Shown piece after piece: positions 9,414-19,490 of a DNA stretch of 64,000 nucleotides. Under the pieces are notes generated by a model. It did not search any database. It was not told where the DNA came from and saw nothing but the letters and a program-made list of their open reading frames with translations. The DNA is from JBNKZU01 sp050301795 (GTDB lineage: Bacteria > Pseudomonadota > Gammaproteobacteria > Thiohalomonadales > Thiohalomonadaceae), in assembly GCA_050301795.1 (NCBI GenBank), contig JBNKZU010000007.1:1-64000 (forward strand). The letters are read 5' to 3'. How positions within the stretch are numbered: the first letter of the stretch is position 1; the number at the start of each line of letters is the position of its first letter. The position numbers were made by a program, and so were the translations under genes.

Positions 9414-11219
9414 GTGAGTAAAAAGATCTCACACACATCGCTTTGGGTTGTTGCAACCCTTTTGCTTTATGCGCTGGTGATGTGGCAAACATGGTTTTGG
9501 GTAAACGAGAACGCAGTATCCAAGCAGAGTAGAGATGGTTACTCTCAACTGCAGCTCTATGTAACTCACCTGCAAGGTGAGCTTGCCAAATATGAGTTTC
9601 TGCCAGAGTTAATTGCAACCAATAAGCGTATGGTCGAATTACTATTATCACCCGCTGATCCAGAGCGTGTGGATGCGCTGAACCGATATCTTGAGACTAT
9701 AAATACCATTGCCAGAGCATCAGATACCTATTTGATGAATCGTGATGGACTCACCATTGCAGCAAGTAACTGGCAGACAGATAAACCGTTCATTGGACGG
9801 AACTTCAGCTATCGACCCTATTTTAAAAAGGCGATGAATGGCGAGCTTGGTCGCTACTTTGCACTTGGTACCACATCCAAACGTCGCGGATACTATTTCG
9901 CCTATCCGGTGAGATATCAGGGTGAAATACTCGGTGCCGTGGTATTAAAGATGGATATCACAAACATTGAGGAAAAATGGCGTGAGCGCCAGGAAGAGGT
10001 TTTAGTTACCGATCCCGATGGTGTGGTGTTTATTACCACCAAACCACAGTGGCGTTTTCATATGCTTGAAACCGTTGAAGACGATGTCATTACCCGCATT
10101 AATGAGAGTAAACGCTACCCGGAGATCAAGCTGCCACAAGCACCGCTGTTTAAACAGGTTCTTACGCTCAATGATCAGATGACAAAGGTTTCAATTGAGC
10201 GCGATCACTACTTTCATTTAAGCGTTGATATGGCGGATGCCGGATGGAAGGTTCATCTTCTCAAACCGGTACGCTCAATCAATTCAAATCTTTTAGAGAT
10301 TCAGGGGCTTGCCACATTACTGTTTCTCGCTTTGGTACTTTTGTTGCTCTACATTCGTCAACGACAAAAACGCTTAGAGGAGCGTCATCGTTTTGAGGCG
10401 GCGGCCAAGGAGCAACTCGAAAAATCCAAGGCACAACTTGAACAGCGGGTCTATCAGCGTACAGAGGCATTAATTCATGAAATTGAGGAGCGTAAATCGA
10501 CCGAAGAGGAGTTGCGGCACACACAGGATGAGCTGATTCAGGCGGCGAAGCTGGCGGTGATCGGTGAGCTCTCAACCGGAATCACACATGAGATCAATCA
10601 ACCCCTCGCAGCCATTCGCTCTTATGCCGACAATGCACGTCTATTACTTCAAAATCAGCGCACCGACGAGGTGGAATCGAACCTGCATCAAATCGCAGAG
10701 CTGACCAATCGGATGGCGCAAATAAGCTCTCAATTAAAGCTGTTTGCGCGTAAAACCGATGGTGAAAACAGGTGTGTGTCACTGCATACTGTGATCGATA
10801 ATGCGTGCAGTATTTTACAACCACAGTTTAAGAAGAGTCACACCGAGCTAATCCTGAACCTTCCTGAGCAGGTAATGCTCATCGCCAACCCCGTGCAGCT
10901 TGAACAGGTGCTTGTGAATTTGTTTGGCAATGCAATGAATGCAATGGTTGGTGTCGAAAAACCAGTCATCATGGTCTCAATGCAAACTAACGGCGCTATT
11001 GCACACATTACAATTCATGATTCAGGGCCGGGTATTGATCCGGAGAATCTTTCCCGAATATTTGATCCATTCTTTACAACACGAGAAAAGGGTCTGGGAT
11101 TGGGGCTATCAATCTCACAGCGGATCATGAAAGGAATGGGTGGAGATTTGAATGCATCAAATCATGAAAATGGTGGGGCAATGTTTATACTCAAAGTGCC
11201 ACACGCTAAAGCGCAATGA
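9414..11219 (+). CDS. dctB: C4-dicarboxylate sensor histidine kinase
   Basis: Membrane sensor kinase of the DctB type, 601 residues. TM1 at about 10-30; a periplasmic double-Cache region (31-285) with the IGRNFSYRPYFKKA segment typical of these sensors; TM2 at about 297-314; a coiled linker rich in E/K/Q (320-375); HisKA with phospho-acceptor His392 in THEINQPLAAIRSYA; and a HATPase domain with NLFGNAMNAM, DSGPGID and EKGLGLGLS. The GTG start is preceded by a purine-rich TAGAGATAG. Its response regulator follows 26 nt later. Known family members sense succinate, fumarate or malate; the exact ligand here is inferred from the distant dctPQM genes. Confidence 0.9.
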   Translation: MSKKISHTSLWVVATLLLYALVMWQTWFWVNENAVSKQSRDGYSQLQLYVTHLQGELAKYEFLPELIATNKRMVELLLSPADPERVDALNRYLETINTIARASDTYLMNRDGLTIAASNWQTDKPFIGRNFSYRPYFKKAMNGELGRYFALGTTSKRRGYYFAYPVRYQGEILGAVVLKMDITNIEEKWRERQEEVLVTDPDGVVFITTKPQWRFHMLETVEDDVITRINESKRYPEIKLPQAPLFKQVLTLNDQMTKVSIERDHYFHLSVDMADAGWKVHLLKPVRSINSNLLEIQGLATLLFLALVLLLLYIRQRQKRLEERHRFEAAAKEQLEKSKAQLEQRVYQRTEALIHEIEERKSTEEELRHTQDELIQAAKLAVIGELSTGITHEINQPLAAIRSYADNARLLLQNQRTDEVESNLHQIAELTNRMAQISSQLKLFARKTDGENRCVSLHTVIDNACSILQPQFKKSHTELILNLPEQVMLIANPVQLEQVLVNLFGNAMNAMVGVEKPVIMVSMQTNGAIAHITIHDSGPGIDPENLSRIFDPFFTTREKGLGLGLSISQRIMKGMGGDLNASNHENGGAMFILKVPHAKAQ

Positions 11220-11245
11220 CAGGATCATCTAACTAAAGGCAGATT

Positions 11246-12589
11246 ATGGATACTACACCGGTACTATTTATTGATGACGAAAAACATATCCGTATCGCTA
11301 ACCGGCAGACACTTGAGATCGCCGGATATCAGGTAAGCGATTTTGATTCGGCTGAAAATGCCCTTACACACCTCTCTGCACAGTGGCCAGGGGTAGTCGT
11401 GACCGATATCAGTATGCCTGGGTTTAGTGGGTTGGAGTTTCTACAGCAAGCACAAAAGATCGATCCCGATATTCCGGTGGTATTGATTAGTGGGCACGGG
11501 GATATTGCGATGGCGGTTAAGGCGATTCGAAACGGTGCCTACGATTTTATCGAAAAGCCATTTGCCGCAGAGCACCTGATAGAGACGGTGAATCGTGCTC
11601 GTGATAAGCGTCAATTAACCCTTGAAAACCGTCGCTTGAAGCAAGCACTCGAAGCACAGGAGACACCGGGACCGCGCATCATTGGTAAAACACCATCGAT
11701 TCAGCAACTTCGAGCAACCATCTCACAACTGGCAGATACTCATGCTGATATCTTGATTCTTGGTGAAACAGGTACAGGAAAGGAGTTGGTTGCGCGTTCG
11801 CTACATGAGCAAAGCTCAAGAAACTCAAAAAAGTTTGTTGCGGTTAATTGTGGTGCCGTGCCTGAAAACCTGATTGAAAGTGAACTGTTTGGGCATGAGG
11901 CTGGAGCCTTTACCGGAGCTACCACCAAACGAGTGGGGCGCTTTGAAGATGCTGACGGCGGCACACTACTGTTGGATGAGATAGAAAGTATGCCGATGCA
12001 GGTGCAGATTCATCTTTTGCGAGTATTGCAGGAGCGAACGATTGAGCGACTCGGATCAAATCGTCAGATTCCGCTTAACCTTCGAATTGTTGCGGCGACA
12101 AAAAGCGATCTTAAAGCCATGGAAGGCTTTCGTGATGATCTCTACTATCGACTGAATGTAGTCTCGATCGAGATCCCGCCCCTTCGGGAGCGGTTGGAGG
12201 ATATACCGCTGCTATTTCAGCACTTCCTATTAATTGCCAGTAGTCGTTACCATAGAGATATTCCACCGCTGAAATCAACACAGATCAAGGCGTTACTAAC
12301 CTACTCATGGCCGGGGAATGTGCGCGAGTTAAAGAATACCGCTGAGCGATATATGTTGTTGGGCGAGACGTATCACTACGATCTTGAAAAGATGATTCAC
12401 GGTAATGAGTCAGAAATCACGTTAACCCTAGCGCAGCAGGTGGATTGTTTTGAAAAAAGCATTATTGTCCAAACGCTTACAGAACAGCATGGAAGCTTGA
12501 AACAGACAATGGAATCCTTGGGGCTTCCACGTAAAACCCTTTATGACAAGATGCAGAAATATGGATTGGATAAGCGCCATTACAAATAG
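11246..12589 (+). CDS. dctD: Sigma54-dependent response regulator DctD
   Basis: NtrC-class transcription activator, 447 residues. Receiver domain with Asp10/Asp11, phospho-acceptor Asp54 (VVTDISMPG) and the lysine in FIEKPF. AAA+ domain with Walker A GETGTGKE, the sigma54-contact GAFTGA loop, and DEIESMP. A C-terminal Fis-type helix-turn-helix (GSLKQTMESLGLPRKTLYDK) completes it. Phosphorylated DctD would open sigma54 promoters; a clear -24/-12 element lies upstream of dctP at 29907-29923, its most likely target. It follows dctB in the same operon. Confidence 0.91.
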   Translation: MDTTPVLFIDDEKHIRIANRQTLEIAGYQVSDFDSAENALTHLSAQWPGVVVTDISMPGFSGLEFLQQAQKIDPDIPVVLISGHGDIAMAVKAIRNGAYDFIEKPFAAEHLIETVNRARDKRQLTLENRRLKQALEAQETPGPRIIGKTPSIQQLRATISQLADTHADILILGETGTGKELVARSLHEQSSRNSKKFVAVNCGAVPENLIESELFGHEAGAFTGATTKRVGRFEDADGGTLLLDEIESMPMQVQIHLLRVLQERTIERLGSNRQIPLNLRIVAATKSDLKAMEGFRDDLYYRLNVVSIEIPPLRERLEDIPLLFQHFLLIASSRYHRDIPPLKSTQIKALLTYSWPGNVRELKNTAERYMLLGETYHYDLEKMIHGNESEITLTLAQQVDCFEKSIIVQTLTEQHGSLKQTMESLGLPRKTLYDKMQKYGLDKRHYK

Positions 12590-12704
12590 CATCACTTCGT
12601 TCGCAATTATGGTGGCTGATCACTTTGTGATGTCTGCCATGATTGTGTTTAACCAGTTAATCTGATTCACCATCGTATGAATAGCACCATATAAGGTAAT
12701 GACC

Positions 12705-13619
12705 ATGATTAGATCACTTTTATTGATATTGTTTATCGCTATCTCTTCTAATAGCTCTGCACAGGAGGTGATACAGAAGACAATCGCGTTTGCACAGGAC
12801 ACCATGGCCAATGATTTTCGTAAGGCTCAGGTTTTTGAGGTTAGGGACGAGATTCGCAAATTCCCCGGAATTGATTTTGAATTTTCAGATGCTCAGGGAC
12901 AGACATCACTATTGATACGGCAGATCGAGCAGTTTATCGAAAAAAATGTCGATGTTCTTATTGTCGGGACAAATGATGAGAATGCGGTAGTACCGGTGGT
13001 GACCAAGGCGCATAACGCCGGCATTTCGGTCATTATTCTTGATCGTGGCATTAAGGGATCAAACTACACGACCTTTATTAATTCAGACAATATTCTTATC
13101 GGAAAGCTCGGTGCTGAATATATTGCTAAACAATTGAATTATAAGGGCAAGGTGTTGTTGTTTGAGGGTATTCAGGAAGCTGATGTGACCCAGCTTAGAA
13201 GCAAAGGGTTTCTTGATGAGATCAGTAAATACCCTGAAATAAAAGTAATTAAGCGTACCGGTAACTATCTACGCAAAGATGCGCTTATTGCGATGGAGAA
13301 ACTGGTCAAGCAAGGCATTAAAGTCGATGCGATTTTCTCTGAGAGCGATAGTATGTTGAGTGGCGTGAGAATGGTACTTAATCGTTTTAAGATCAATCCA
13401 TCATCCATCATTATGGTCGGTTGTGACTACACCAGCGAGGCACGTGAAGCGATCCGAAGTGGCGCTCAGTCCGGCTCTGTGCTATTTCCTTTAGGAGGGG
13501 TTAAATCGGTTGAGATCGCGTTAAAAATACTCGCTGGAGAGCGCGTACCGAAACATATCTTTAATCCTGTTAAACTTGTAACACAAGAGAACGTCAACGC
13601 AGTCGAGCCTATTTTCTAA
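12705..13619 (+). CDS. Periplasmic sugar-type binding protein
   Basis: Substrate-binding protein of the RbsB/LuxP-like family (type I periplasmic fold), about 304 residues, with a signal peptide ending near SSNSSAQ. Recognisable features are the N-terminal beta strand after the signal, the middle stretch VDVLIVGTNDENAV, the hinge segment VIILDRGIKG and the C-terminal VGCDYTSEAREAIRSGAQ. ATG 12705 has AAGG at 12693-12696; ATG 12699 is too close to that site. There is no ABC permease or ATPase nearby. Instead the next gene, one base after the stop, is a membrane GGDEF-EAL protein, so this one probably works as a ligand-presenting sensor subunit rather than in transport. Ligand unknown. Confidence 0.85.
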   Translation: MIRSLLLILFIAISSNSSAQEVIQKTIAFAQDTMANDFRKAQVFEVRDEIRKFPGIDFEFSDAQGQTSLLIRQIEQFIEKNVDVLIVGTNDENAVVPVVTKAHNAGISVIILDRGIKGSNYTTFINSDNILIGKLGAEYIAKQLNYKGKVLLFEGIQEADVTQLRSKGFLDEISKYPEIKVIKRTGNYLRKDALIAMEKLVKQGIKVDAIFSESDSMLSGVRMVLNRFKINPSSIIMVGCDYTSEAREAIRSGAQSGSVLFPLGGVKSVEIALKILAGERVPKHIFNPVKLVTQENVNAVEPIF

Positions 13620-13635
13620 GGTGGTGAACAAAACA

Positions 13636-16200
13636 ATGCCTATACATCTTTCCAAATTGAAGCTGAGTCTTAAGACCAAGATCTCATCGATTGGAGCGAT
13701 GATGGTGCTGCTTATCGTTATCATATTAGGATTCTATTTTAACGACTTTCTAAAAAAGAGTTTTCTGGAGACGACACAAACACGTTTTTTTAATGCCTAC
13801 GAACGATTAGCTGCTGATATGAATAATATCGCTGAGCAACTAAAAGAGGGGATCTCATTTATAAAGACGGATGAGTCAATCCTGGCATCGATTGAGTTAA
13901 TCAATAACTATCAGGATAAGAATAACTACAATATTTATCTTATTGACGAAGAGAAAAAGCGCATTGCCAACAAGCTGCTAAACAAGGTCAAGCTCTCATT
14001 TAATAACGATATTGCGTTATACGATATTAATCATGAACTTGTTGCTTTTGTCATAAAAGAGAAGAACCTCTATCGAATAAACTATCTTAGTTACGACAAT
14101 GGGCATCCTGTTCTATTCAGTCGTATGGAGGATGAGTTTGAGTTTCAAAAACAGCCGTTCTATGTTTTTAATAATATTCTTTTCAAGCATGTGGATCTCT
14201 ACAAATCATGGGATGCATTGGTTAATACCATTATCACCTACCATCAAACCTCATTAGACCAACAAGAGATGTTTACGATTAAATCACATCTCAGTATTAG
14301 TGAAAATCGCTCTGACAAGATTATAAGTCATATTGAGATGTCAAGAATTCTTGACCGAGAATACTATGAAGAACTCTCTAGTAGTATTGGGGTAAAAATC
14401 GCTCAACACGCCTATCCACCGTTCAATCAGAAAGTGAGTCAGATTAATGATGACATCGACATCAATTCACTACACATTAACGAGGGTGATGAAGAATTTA
14501 TTACGGCATTATCACATCCCAGCAAGGATGGAGATGTCTATTTTTATGCCAGTCTGAATAAAAGTGCCTTAAATAAGCTGCTTCATCGCAACAAGGATCA
14601 GTTTATGATCCTTTTAATATTTACAGCATTAGGCACCCTTGTTGTAAGTCGATTGTTCATTAATAAAGCGGTTGATGAACCGCTTTCGATGTTAATGGCA
14701 CAGATTCATAAGATTAAAAATCACGATTACTCACCTTCAGCAGTGCCCACTACTCAGGATGAAATAGAGCTGATCTCAGAGAACATCAATCAACTGGCAT
14801 TAGCCGTAGAGGAGCGTGAATCTGCCTTAAAGCAATCGATGAAAGAGTTCGAATACCTCTCCGAGCATGATGTTCTAACCAACCTGCTTAATCGTCGCTT
14901 TTTTTCACACCGTTTAAAACATGCTCTCGACCTAGTGACGAGGAATCATGGACGCCTGGCGTTACTCTTCTTTGATCTTGATCAGTTTAAGCTGGTGAAC
15001 GATACACTTGGCCATGATATTGGTGACAAATTACTTATCGAGGTGTCAAAGCGACTATCGGCGCAGATTCGAGCCAGCGATACTTTGGCTCGTATCGGTG
15101 GTGATGAGTTCTATTTACTCATCGAAAACTCACCTGAGCCGTATGATCTTATCCCAATGATCGAGAAACTCCTGGATGTATTTAAAGAGCCATTTATCTG
15201 TAGTGGTCACACCATTGCCATTAGTGCAAGCATCGGTGTTTCACTCTATCCGGATAATGGTACAGATAGTGTCACACTGATTAAGAATGCCGACCTTGCG
15301 ATGTATAGCGCAAAAGAGCATGGACGAAACCGATATGAATTCTTTTCATTTGAGCTATCAAAGAATGCGCAGGAGCGAGCATTTCTGATTCGTGATCTTG
15401 AACATTCGATTGAGACGTTTGAGCAATTTGAACTCTATTATCAACCGAAGATTAGCACCAGAGACCATCAGGTTGTTTCGGTTGAGGCACTATTACGATG
15501 GCATCGCCCTCAACATGGTCTGGTGATGCCGGCGCAGTTTATTCCTATCGCTGAAGAGACTGGTTTAATTGTTAAGATTGGTACTTGGGTTCTGGAACAA
15601 GCCTGTCATGATTTCATGCGAATGATAGAAGAGGGAATTCATTTAGAACGTGTATGTATCAATCTTTCCAGTGTGCAGATGGAGTGCAGTGATGTATTGC
15701 ATACGATAATGGCGATAGTCGAGAGAGGGACTATCGACTTTCGTCAAATTGAGCTTGAAATCACAGAGAGTTATATCGCAACTGATGCACAACATGCCGT
15801 TGAGTTACTTAAAAGCTTCAGTAAGTTGGGTGTCGGGCTCGCAATCGATGATTTTGGGATAGGTTACTCCTCAATGAGCTATCTACAACAGCTCCCAATA
15901 AACCGGTTAAAGATTGATAAGAGCTTTGTTGATGGACTTCCGTCGAATAAAGACAGCGTAACGATTACAGAAGCAATCATTGGTCTCTCGAAAAGCCTGA
16001 ACCTTCAGATTACAGCTGAAGGTGTTGAAAATGAGGCACAGTTAAAATTTCTTGAGGCATTGCATTGTGATGAGATTCAGGGCTACTACTTTTCAGAGCC
16101 GCTCTCCTATAGTGACTTTGTTCAATTCTGTAAGTATAAGGCCTCTTCCGGCAGCGATCAGGTGCTGAAATTTTCTGATTATAAGAAGGATTTATCGTAA
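13636..16200 (+). CDS. Membrane GGDEF-EAL c-di-GMP protein
   Basis: Two-TM sensor with both c-di-GMP synthesis and hydrolysis domains, 854 residues. TM1 at about 15-37, a large periplasmic sensor region, TM2 near 320-340, a HAMP-like linker, then GGDEF (intact at residues 488-492, preceded by an RASD inhibitory-site motif) and EAL (617-619 in VEALLRW, with DDFG and AEGVE). Both domains look catalytically complete. ATG 13636 is chosen because AAGGTGGTGA at 13618-13627, one mismatch from the full anti-SD complement, is 8 nt upstream; GTGs at 13621 and 13624 are alternatives. The binding protein upstream is its probable ligand-loaded partner. The 3' end overlaps the convergent pgl gene by 9 bp. 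Confidence 0.88.
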   Translation: MPIHLSKLKLSLKTKISSIGAMMVLLIVIILGFYFNDFLKKSFLETTQTRFFNAYERLAADMNNIAEQLKEGISFIKTDESILASIELINNYQDKNNYNIYLIDEEKKRIANKLLNKVKLSFNNDIALYDINHELVAFVIKEKNLYRINYLSYDNGHPVLFSRMEDEFEFQKQPFYVFNNILFKHVDLYKSWDALVNTIITYHQTSLDQQEMFTIKSHLSISENRSDKIISHIEMSRILDREYYEELSSSIGVKIAQHAYPPFNQKVSQINDDIDINSLHINEGDEEFITALSHPSKDGDVYFYASLNKSALNKLLHRNKDQFMILLIFTALGTLVVSRLFINKAVDEPLSMLMAQIHKIKNHDYSPSAVPTTQDEIELISENINQLALAVEERESALKQSMKEFEYLSEHDVLTNLLNRRFFSHRLKHALDLVTRNHGRLALLFFDLDQFKLVNDTLGHDIGDKLLIEVSKRLSAQIRASDTLARIGGDEFYLLIENSPEPYDLIPMIEKLLDVFKEPFICSGHTIAISASIGVSLYPDNGTDSVTLIKNADLAMYSAKEHGRNRYEFFSFELSKNAQERAFLIRDLEHSIETFEQFELYYQPKISTRDHQVVSVEALLRWHRPQHGLVMPAQFIPIAEETGLIVKIGTWVLEQACHDFMRMIEEGIHLERVCINLSSVQMECSDVLHTIMAIVERGTIDFRQIELEITESYIATDAQHAVELLKSFSKLGVGLAIDDFGIGYSSMSYLQQLPINRLKIDKSFVDGLPSNKDSVTITEAIIGLSKSLNLQITAEGVENEAQLKFLEALHCDEIQGYYFSEPLSYSDFVQFCKYKASSGSDQVLKFSDYKKDLS

Positions 16201-16896
16201 GTCCATTGCGTCCTTGTCTGTCATTAAGAGACAGGGTGTCGTCTCATCAAACTGATTGACTGGAAGGCTAACTCCTTCAGACCATTGTTGCATCGCATCA
16301 CGTTTACTACTACCGGTCACTAAAAACAGTATCTCGTCACTCATCGATAGGGTTAGGTGGTTCATTGAGACCCTTTGTGGTGGTGGCTTCGGAGCATTTA
16401 ATTCGGTAACCATCAGTTTATCCTTTTGATAGTTGTGTCCTGGGAAAAGGCTTGCGGTATGTCCATCCTCTCCCATACCAAGAATAACCAGATCAAACTT
16501 GTCGATATCAGCGATAGTGTGTGTATAGTTAGCTGCTGCAATATCTACCCCTAATTCGGTTTGAATCGGATGAGTGTTTTGAACTGGAATATCGACATGA
16601 TTAAGCCACGCCTCTGCAATCATGGTGCTGTTACGTTCAGGATGCTTTTGCGCTAAACAGCGTTCATCACCAAAGTAAATCACCCATTTGCTCCAGTCGG
16701 TTTGGATATGGGTTAACAGCCGGTAAGTTGCTAATGGTGTTGTGCCACCGGCAACTACCAGTTTAAATAAACCATGATGGGTAATGGAACGCTCAGCACT
16801 TTTCTCAATATGATCCGCTGCCGCCAAAGCAACATCATTAGCGCTATTAAAGATCTTTAGTCGATTTTGTTGCTGTAGCGTTTTTAAGTTGATCAT
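16192..16896 (-). CDS. pgl: 6-phosphogluconolactonase
   Basis: Hydrolyses 6-phosphogluconolactone in the oxidative pentose phosphate pathway. The 234-residue protein shows the DevB/SOL hallmarks: VVAGGTTP, YFGDERC and LGMGEDGHTASLFPG. Its ATG overlaps the zwf stop (ATGA), so translation is coupled. It is the third gene of gnd-zwf-pgl. The 3' end runs 9 bp into the end of the opposite-strand GGDEF-EAL gene, leaving no room for a separate terminator. Confidence 0.93.
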   Translation of the reverse strand: MINLKTLQQQNRLKIFNSANDVALAAADHIEKSAERSITHHGLFKLVVAGGTTPLATYRLLTHIQTDWSKWVIYFGDERCLAQKHPERNSTMIAEAWLNHVDIPVQNTHPIQTELGVDIAAANYTHTIADIDKFDLVILGMGEDGHTASLFPGHNYQKDKLMVTELNAPKPPPQRVSMNHLTLSMSDEILFLVTGSSKRDAMQQWSEGVSLPVNQFDETTPCLLMTDKDAMDLR

Positions 16897-18425
16897 GGGC
16901 TACAGTAGTTTCCACAATCCTTCCAATAACGACCATCACGCTCCAGTAATTCATCAGCCTCTTGTGGCCCCCATGTCCCAGAATCATAGTTTGGGAACTC
17001 TCTGGCGGGTAATGCTCTCCATACATCCAGTATTGGATCAACAATGTCCCAACACACCTCGATGTTGTCTGCACGCTTAAACAGTGTGGCATCGCCATAC
17101 ATACAATCGTAGAGCAAGGTTTCATAGCCGGTTGCTACTGTGGTTTTTCCAAAGTGCTCTTCGTAATGGAAATCCATAGTGACTGAACTCAGGTTCATTT
17201 TAGGGCCAGGTTTTTTAGCATTAAAGGTCATATCGATCCCTTCATAAGGCTGTAGCCTTAGAACCAACATGTTATGTGGCAGATCCTTTTGACTGAAGCT
17301 GGCATCACGAAACATTGCATTGGGGGCATGTTTAAAGAACACCGCGATCTCAGTAAAGCGAGCTGGCATCCTTTTTCCGGTTCGAATATAGAAGGGCACA
17401 CCAACCCAGCGCCATGAGTCGATCATCACCTTCATCGCGACATAGGTTTCAGTCGTTGAGTCTGGCGCAATATTCTTCTCCTGACGATATCCTGAAACCT
17501 GCTTGCCACGGATCTTTCCTGCCCCATATTGACCACGCACGGTTTGGGTTAGTACATCTTTAGCAGAGTAGGGCTGTATGGCGCGTAGTACCTTTGTCTG
17601 TTCATCACGAACGGCATCGGCATCAAATGAGTTTGGTGGCTCCATCGCGACAATAGAGAGCACCGCAAGTAGATGATTGGGAATCATGTCACGCATCGCG
17701 CCTGCGGTGTCGTAATAGCTTGCGCGGTTCTCAACCCCGACTGATTCAGAGACGGTGATTTGAACATGATCAACATACCGGTGGTTCCATATCGGCTCGA
17801 CGGTACTGTTGGCAAAACGATAGGCAAGTATATTTTGAACAGTCTCTTTACCAAGGTAGTGATCAATACGATAGATCTGATGCTCGTTTAGGTATTCATG
17901 GAGTTTGCGATTTAGCTCTTTTGCTGACTCCAGATTGGTACCAAATGGTTTTTCGATGATAACTCTGCGCCAATGGTTATCGCTCTCTTCGGTTAATCCT
18001 GCGTTCTTCAGATTACCGATAATCTCGCAAAAGAAACGCGGTGGAGTTGCCATGTAAAAGAGCGCATTACCGCCGCAGTTATGTTTTTGATCAATCTCAT
18101 CAAGACGTTTGCTTAAATCGGAGTACCGTTCGAATTCGTGGAAATCGAGTTCTGCGACATAGATGCGGCTCATAAACGCTTGCCAGCACTCTTGCTGGAA
18201 GTCTGAACCCAGAATTTGAGAGAGTTCAGTCGCAAGGTAGGCTCGAAAGCTTTCATCGGTATAGGATTGGCGAACAACACCCACAACGGCAAAGTTGTCA
18301 GGCAGCAGTTTTTGTTTAAATAGATTACATAACGATGGTAATAGTTTGCGTTTGGTGAGATCGCCGCCCGCTCCGAAGATCACAAAGGTATTTGGTGGGG
18401 CAGCTTCTGCGGTTTTATCAGCCAT
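16893..18425 (-). CDS. zwf: Glucose-6-phosphate 1-dehydrogenase
   Basis: Oxidises glucose-6-phosphate to 6-phosphogluconolactone, making NADPH. The 510-residue protein has the N-terminal nucleotide-binding GAGGDLTKRKLLPSL and the active-site RIDHYLGKE, and a usual length. The start at 18425 has AAGGAG six to seven bases upstream, inside the end of gnd. It lies between gnd and pgl in one operon; no edd/eda genes are seen here, so the local pathway is the pentose phosphate rather than the Entner-Doudoroff branch. Confidence 0.96.
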   Translation of the reverse strand: MADKTAEAAPPNTFVIFGAGGDLTKRKLLPSLCNLFKQKLLPDNFAVVGVVRQSYTDESFRAYLATELSQILGSDFQQECWQAFMSRIYVAELDFHEFERYSDLSKRLDEIDQKHNCGGNALFYMATPPRFFCEIIGNLKNAGLTEESDNHWRRVIIEKPFGTNLESAKELNRKLHEYLNEHQIYRIDHYLGKETVQNILAYRFANSTVEPIWNHRYVDHVQITVSESVGVENRASYYDTAGAMRDMIPNHLLAVLSIVAMEPPNSFDADAVRDEQTKVLRAIQPYSAKDVLTQTVRGQYGAGKIRGKQVSGYRQEKNIAPDSTTETYVAMKVMIDSWRWVGVPFYIRTGKRMPARFTEIAVFFKHAPNAMFRDASFSQKDLPHNMLVLRLQPYEGIDMTFNAKKPGPKMNLSSVTMDFHYEEHFGKTTVATGYETLLYDCMYGDATLFKRADNIEVCWDIVDPILDVWRALPAREFPNYDSGTWGPQEADELLERDGRYWKDCGNYCSP

Positions 18426-18428
18426 TAT

Positions 18429-19445
18429 CTACTCCTTTGATTTCTCGACATGACCACCGAATTCATAGCGCATGGCAGAGAGGATCTTGTTTGCAAACTC
18501 ATCCTCACCCCGGGAGCTGAAACGGCTGAATAGTGCCGCAGTTAATACGGGTGCTGGTGTGCCCGATTCTATCGCGGCAATACTGGTCCAGCGCCCCTCT
18601 CCTGAGTCAGAAACTGCTCCGGAAAAATTCGCCAAATCGCCACTTTTTTGCAAAGCGGTTGCGGTTAAATCCAATAACCACGACGAGACAACACTACCTC
18701 TACGCCATAGTTCCGAGACCTCGGCGATATCGATATTGTATTGATAGGCTTCGGGTTCTCGTAGTGGTGAGGTTTCTGCGTCCTGTTCATGATCCAATGC
18801 ACCGATATTGGCATGTTTTAGCAGGTTTAAACCTTCGGCATAAGCTGCCATCAATCCGTATTCAATACCGTTATGCACCATCTTTACAAAATGTCCCGCA
18901 CCATGTGAGCCGCAGTGTAGATAGCCTTGCTCTGAGGTTGATGGTGCGCCTTCACGTCCAGAGGTGCGTTCGATATCACCAATGCCCGGTGCAAGAGACT
19001 TAAAGACCGGATCAAGATGTTTAACCGACTCTTGATCGCCACCGATCATCAGGCAGTAGCCTCGCTCAAGACCCCAAACACCGCCGCTGGTGCCGACATC
19101 TAAATAACGAATCCCTTTTGCTGTGAGCTGTTTCGCCCGGGCAATATCATCTTTATAGTAGGAGTTCCCACCATCGATGATGATATCCCCCTTTGATAAA
19201 ATGGTCTCAAGCTGTGAAATCACCTGATCAACGATAGCCGCTGGAACCATCAACCAGATTGCGCGGGGGGCATCGAGCATCGCGACAAATTCAGCGAGAT
19301 CGGTGGAGCCTTTGGCGCCCTGAGCGATGAGTTCTTCTACAGGGTTTGAACTGCGGTTATAGACAACACAATCATGACCGTCCGCTAAAAGACGTTTTGC
19401 CATATTTGCGCCCATGCGGCCAAGGCCAGCGATACCAATTTGCAT
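18429..19445 (-). CDS. gnd: 6-phosphogluconate dehydrogenase, decarboxylating (short form)
   Basis: Oxidative decarboxylation of 6-phosphogluconate to ribulose-5-phosphate. The 338-residue protein begins MQIGIAGLGRMGANMAKRLL (Rossmann fold) and has the catalytic region HCGSHGAGHFVKMVHNGIEYG. It is the short YqeC/GndA-like class, about 130 residues shorter than E. coli Gnd; members of that class often prefer NAD+, not determinable here. ATG 19445 has AAGGAAGAG just upstream; a further in-frame ATG at 19466 precedes that site and is rejected. First gene of the gnd-zwf-pgl operon. Confidence 0.92.
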   Translation of the reverse strand: MQIGIAGLGRMGANMAKRLLADGHDCVVYNRSSNPVEELIAQGAKGSTDLAEFVAMLDAPRAIWLMVPAAIVDQVISQLETILSKGDIIIDGGNSYYKDDIARAKQLTAKGIRYLDVGTSGGVWGLERGYCLMIGGDQESVKHLDPVFKSLAPGIGDIERTSGREGAPSTSEQGYLHCGSHGAGHFVKMVHNGIEYGLMAAYAEGLNLLKHANIGALDHEQDAETSPLREPEAYQYNIDIAEVSELWRRGSVVSSWLLDLTATALQKSGDLANFSGAVSDSGEGRWTSIAAIESGTPAPVLTAALFSRFSSRGEDEFANKILSAMRYEFGGHVEKSKE

Positions 19446-19490
19446 ATACTCTTCCTTTATTGTCACTTACTTCAGATTATCATACATAAT

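Noticed and set aside
12613..12632. GG-N10-TG string and ATCAC-TTT-GTGAT dyad upstream of the binding-protein gene
   Set aside because: Lacks GC at -12, so not a sigma54 promoter; the 5-bp dyad is too short and not in CRP or FNR order to call an operator.
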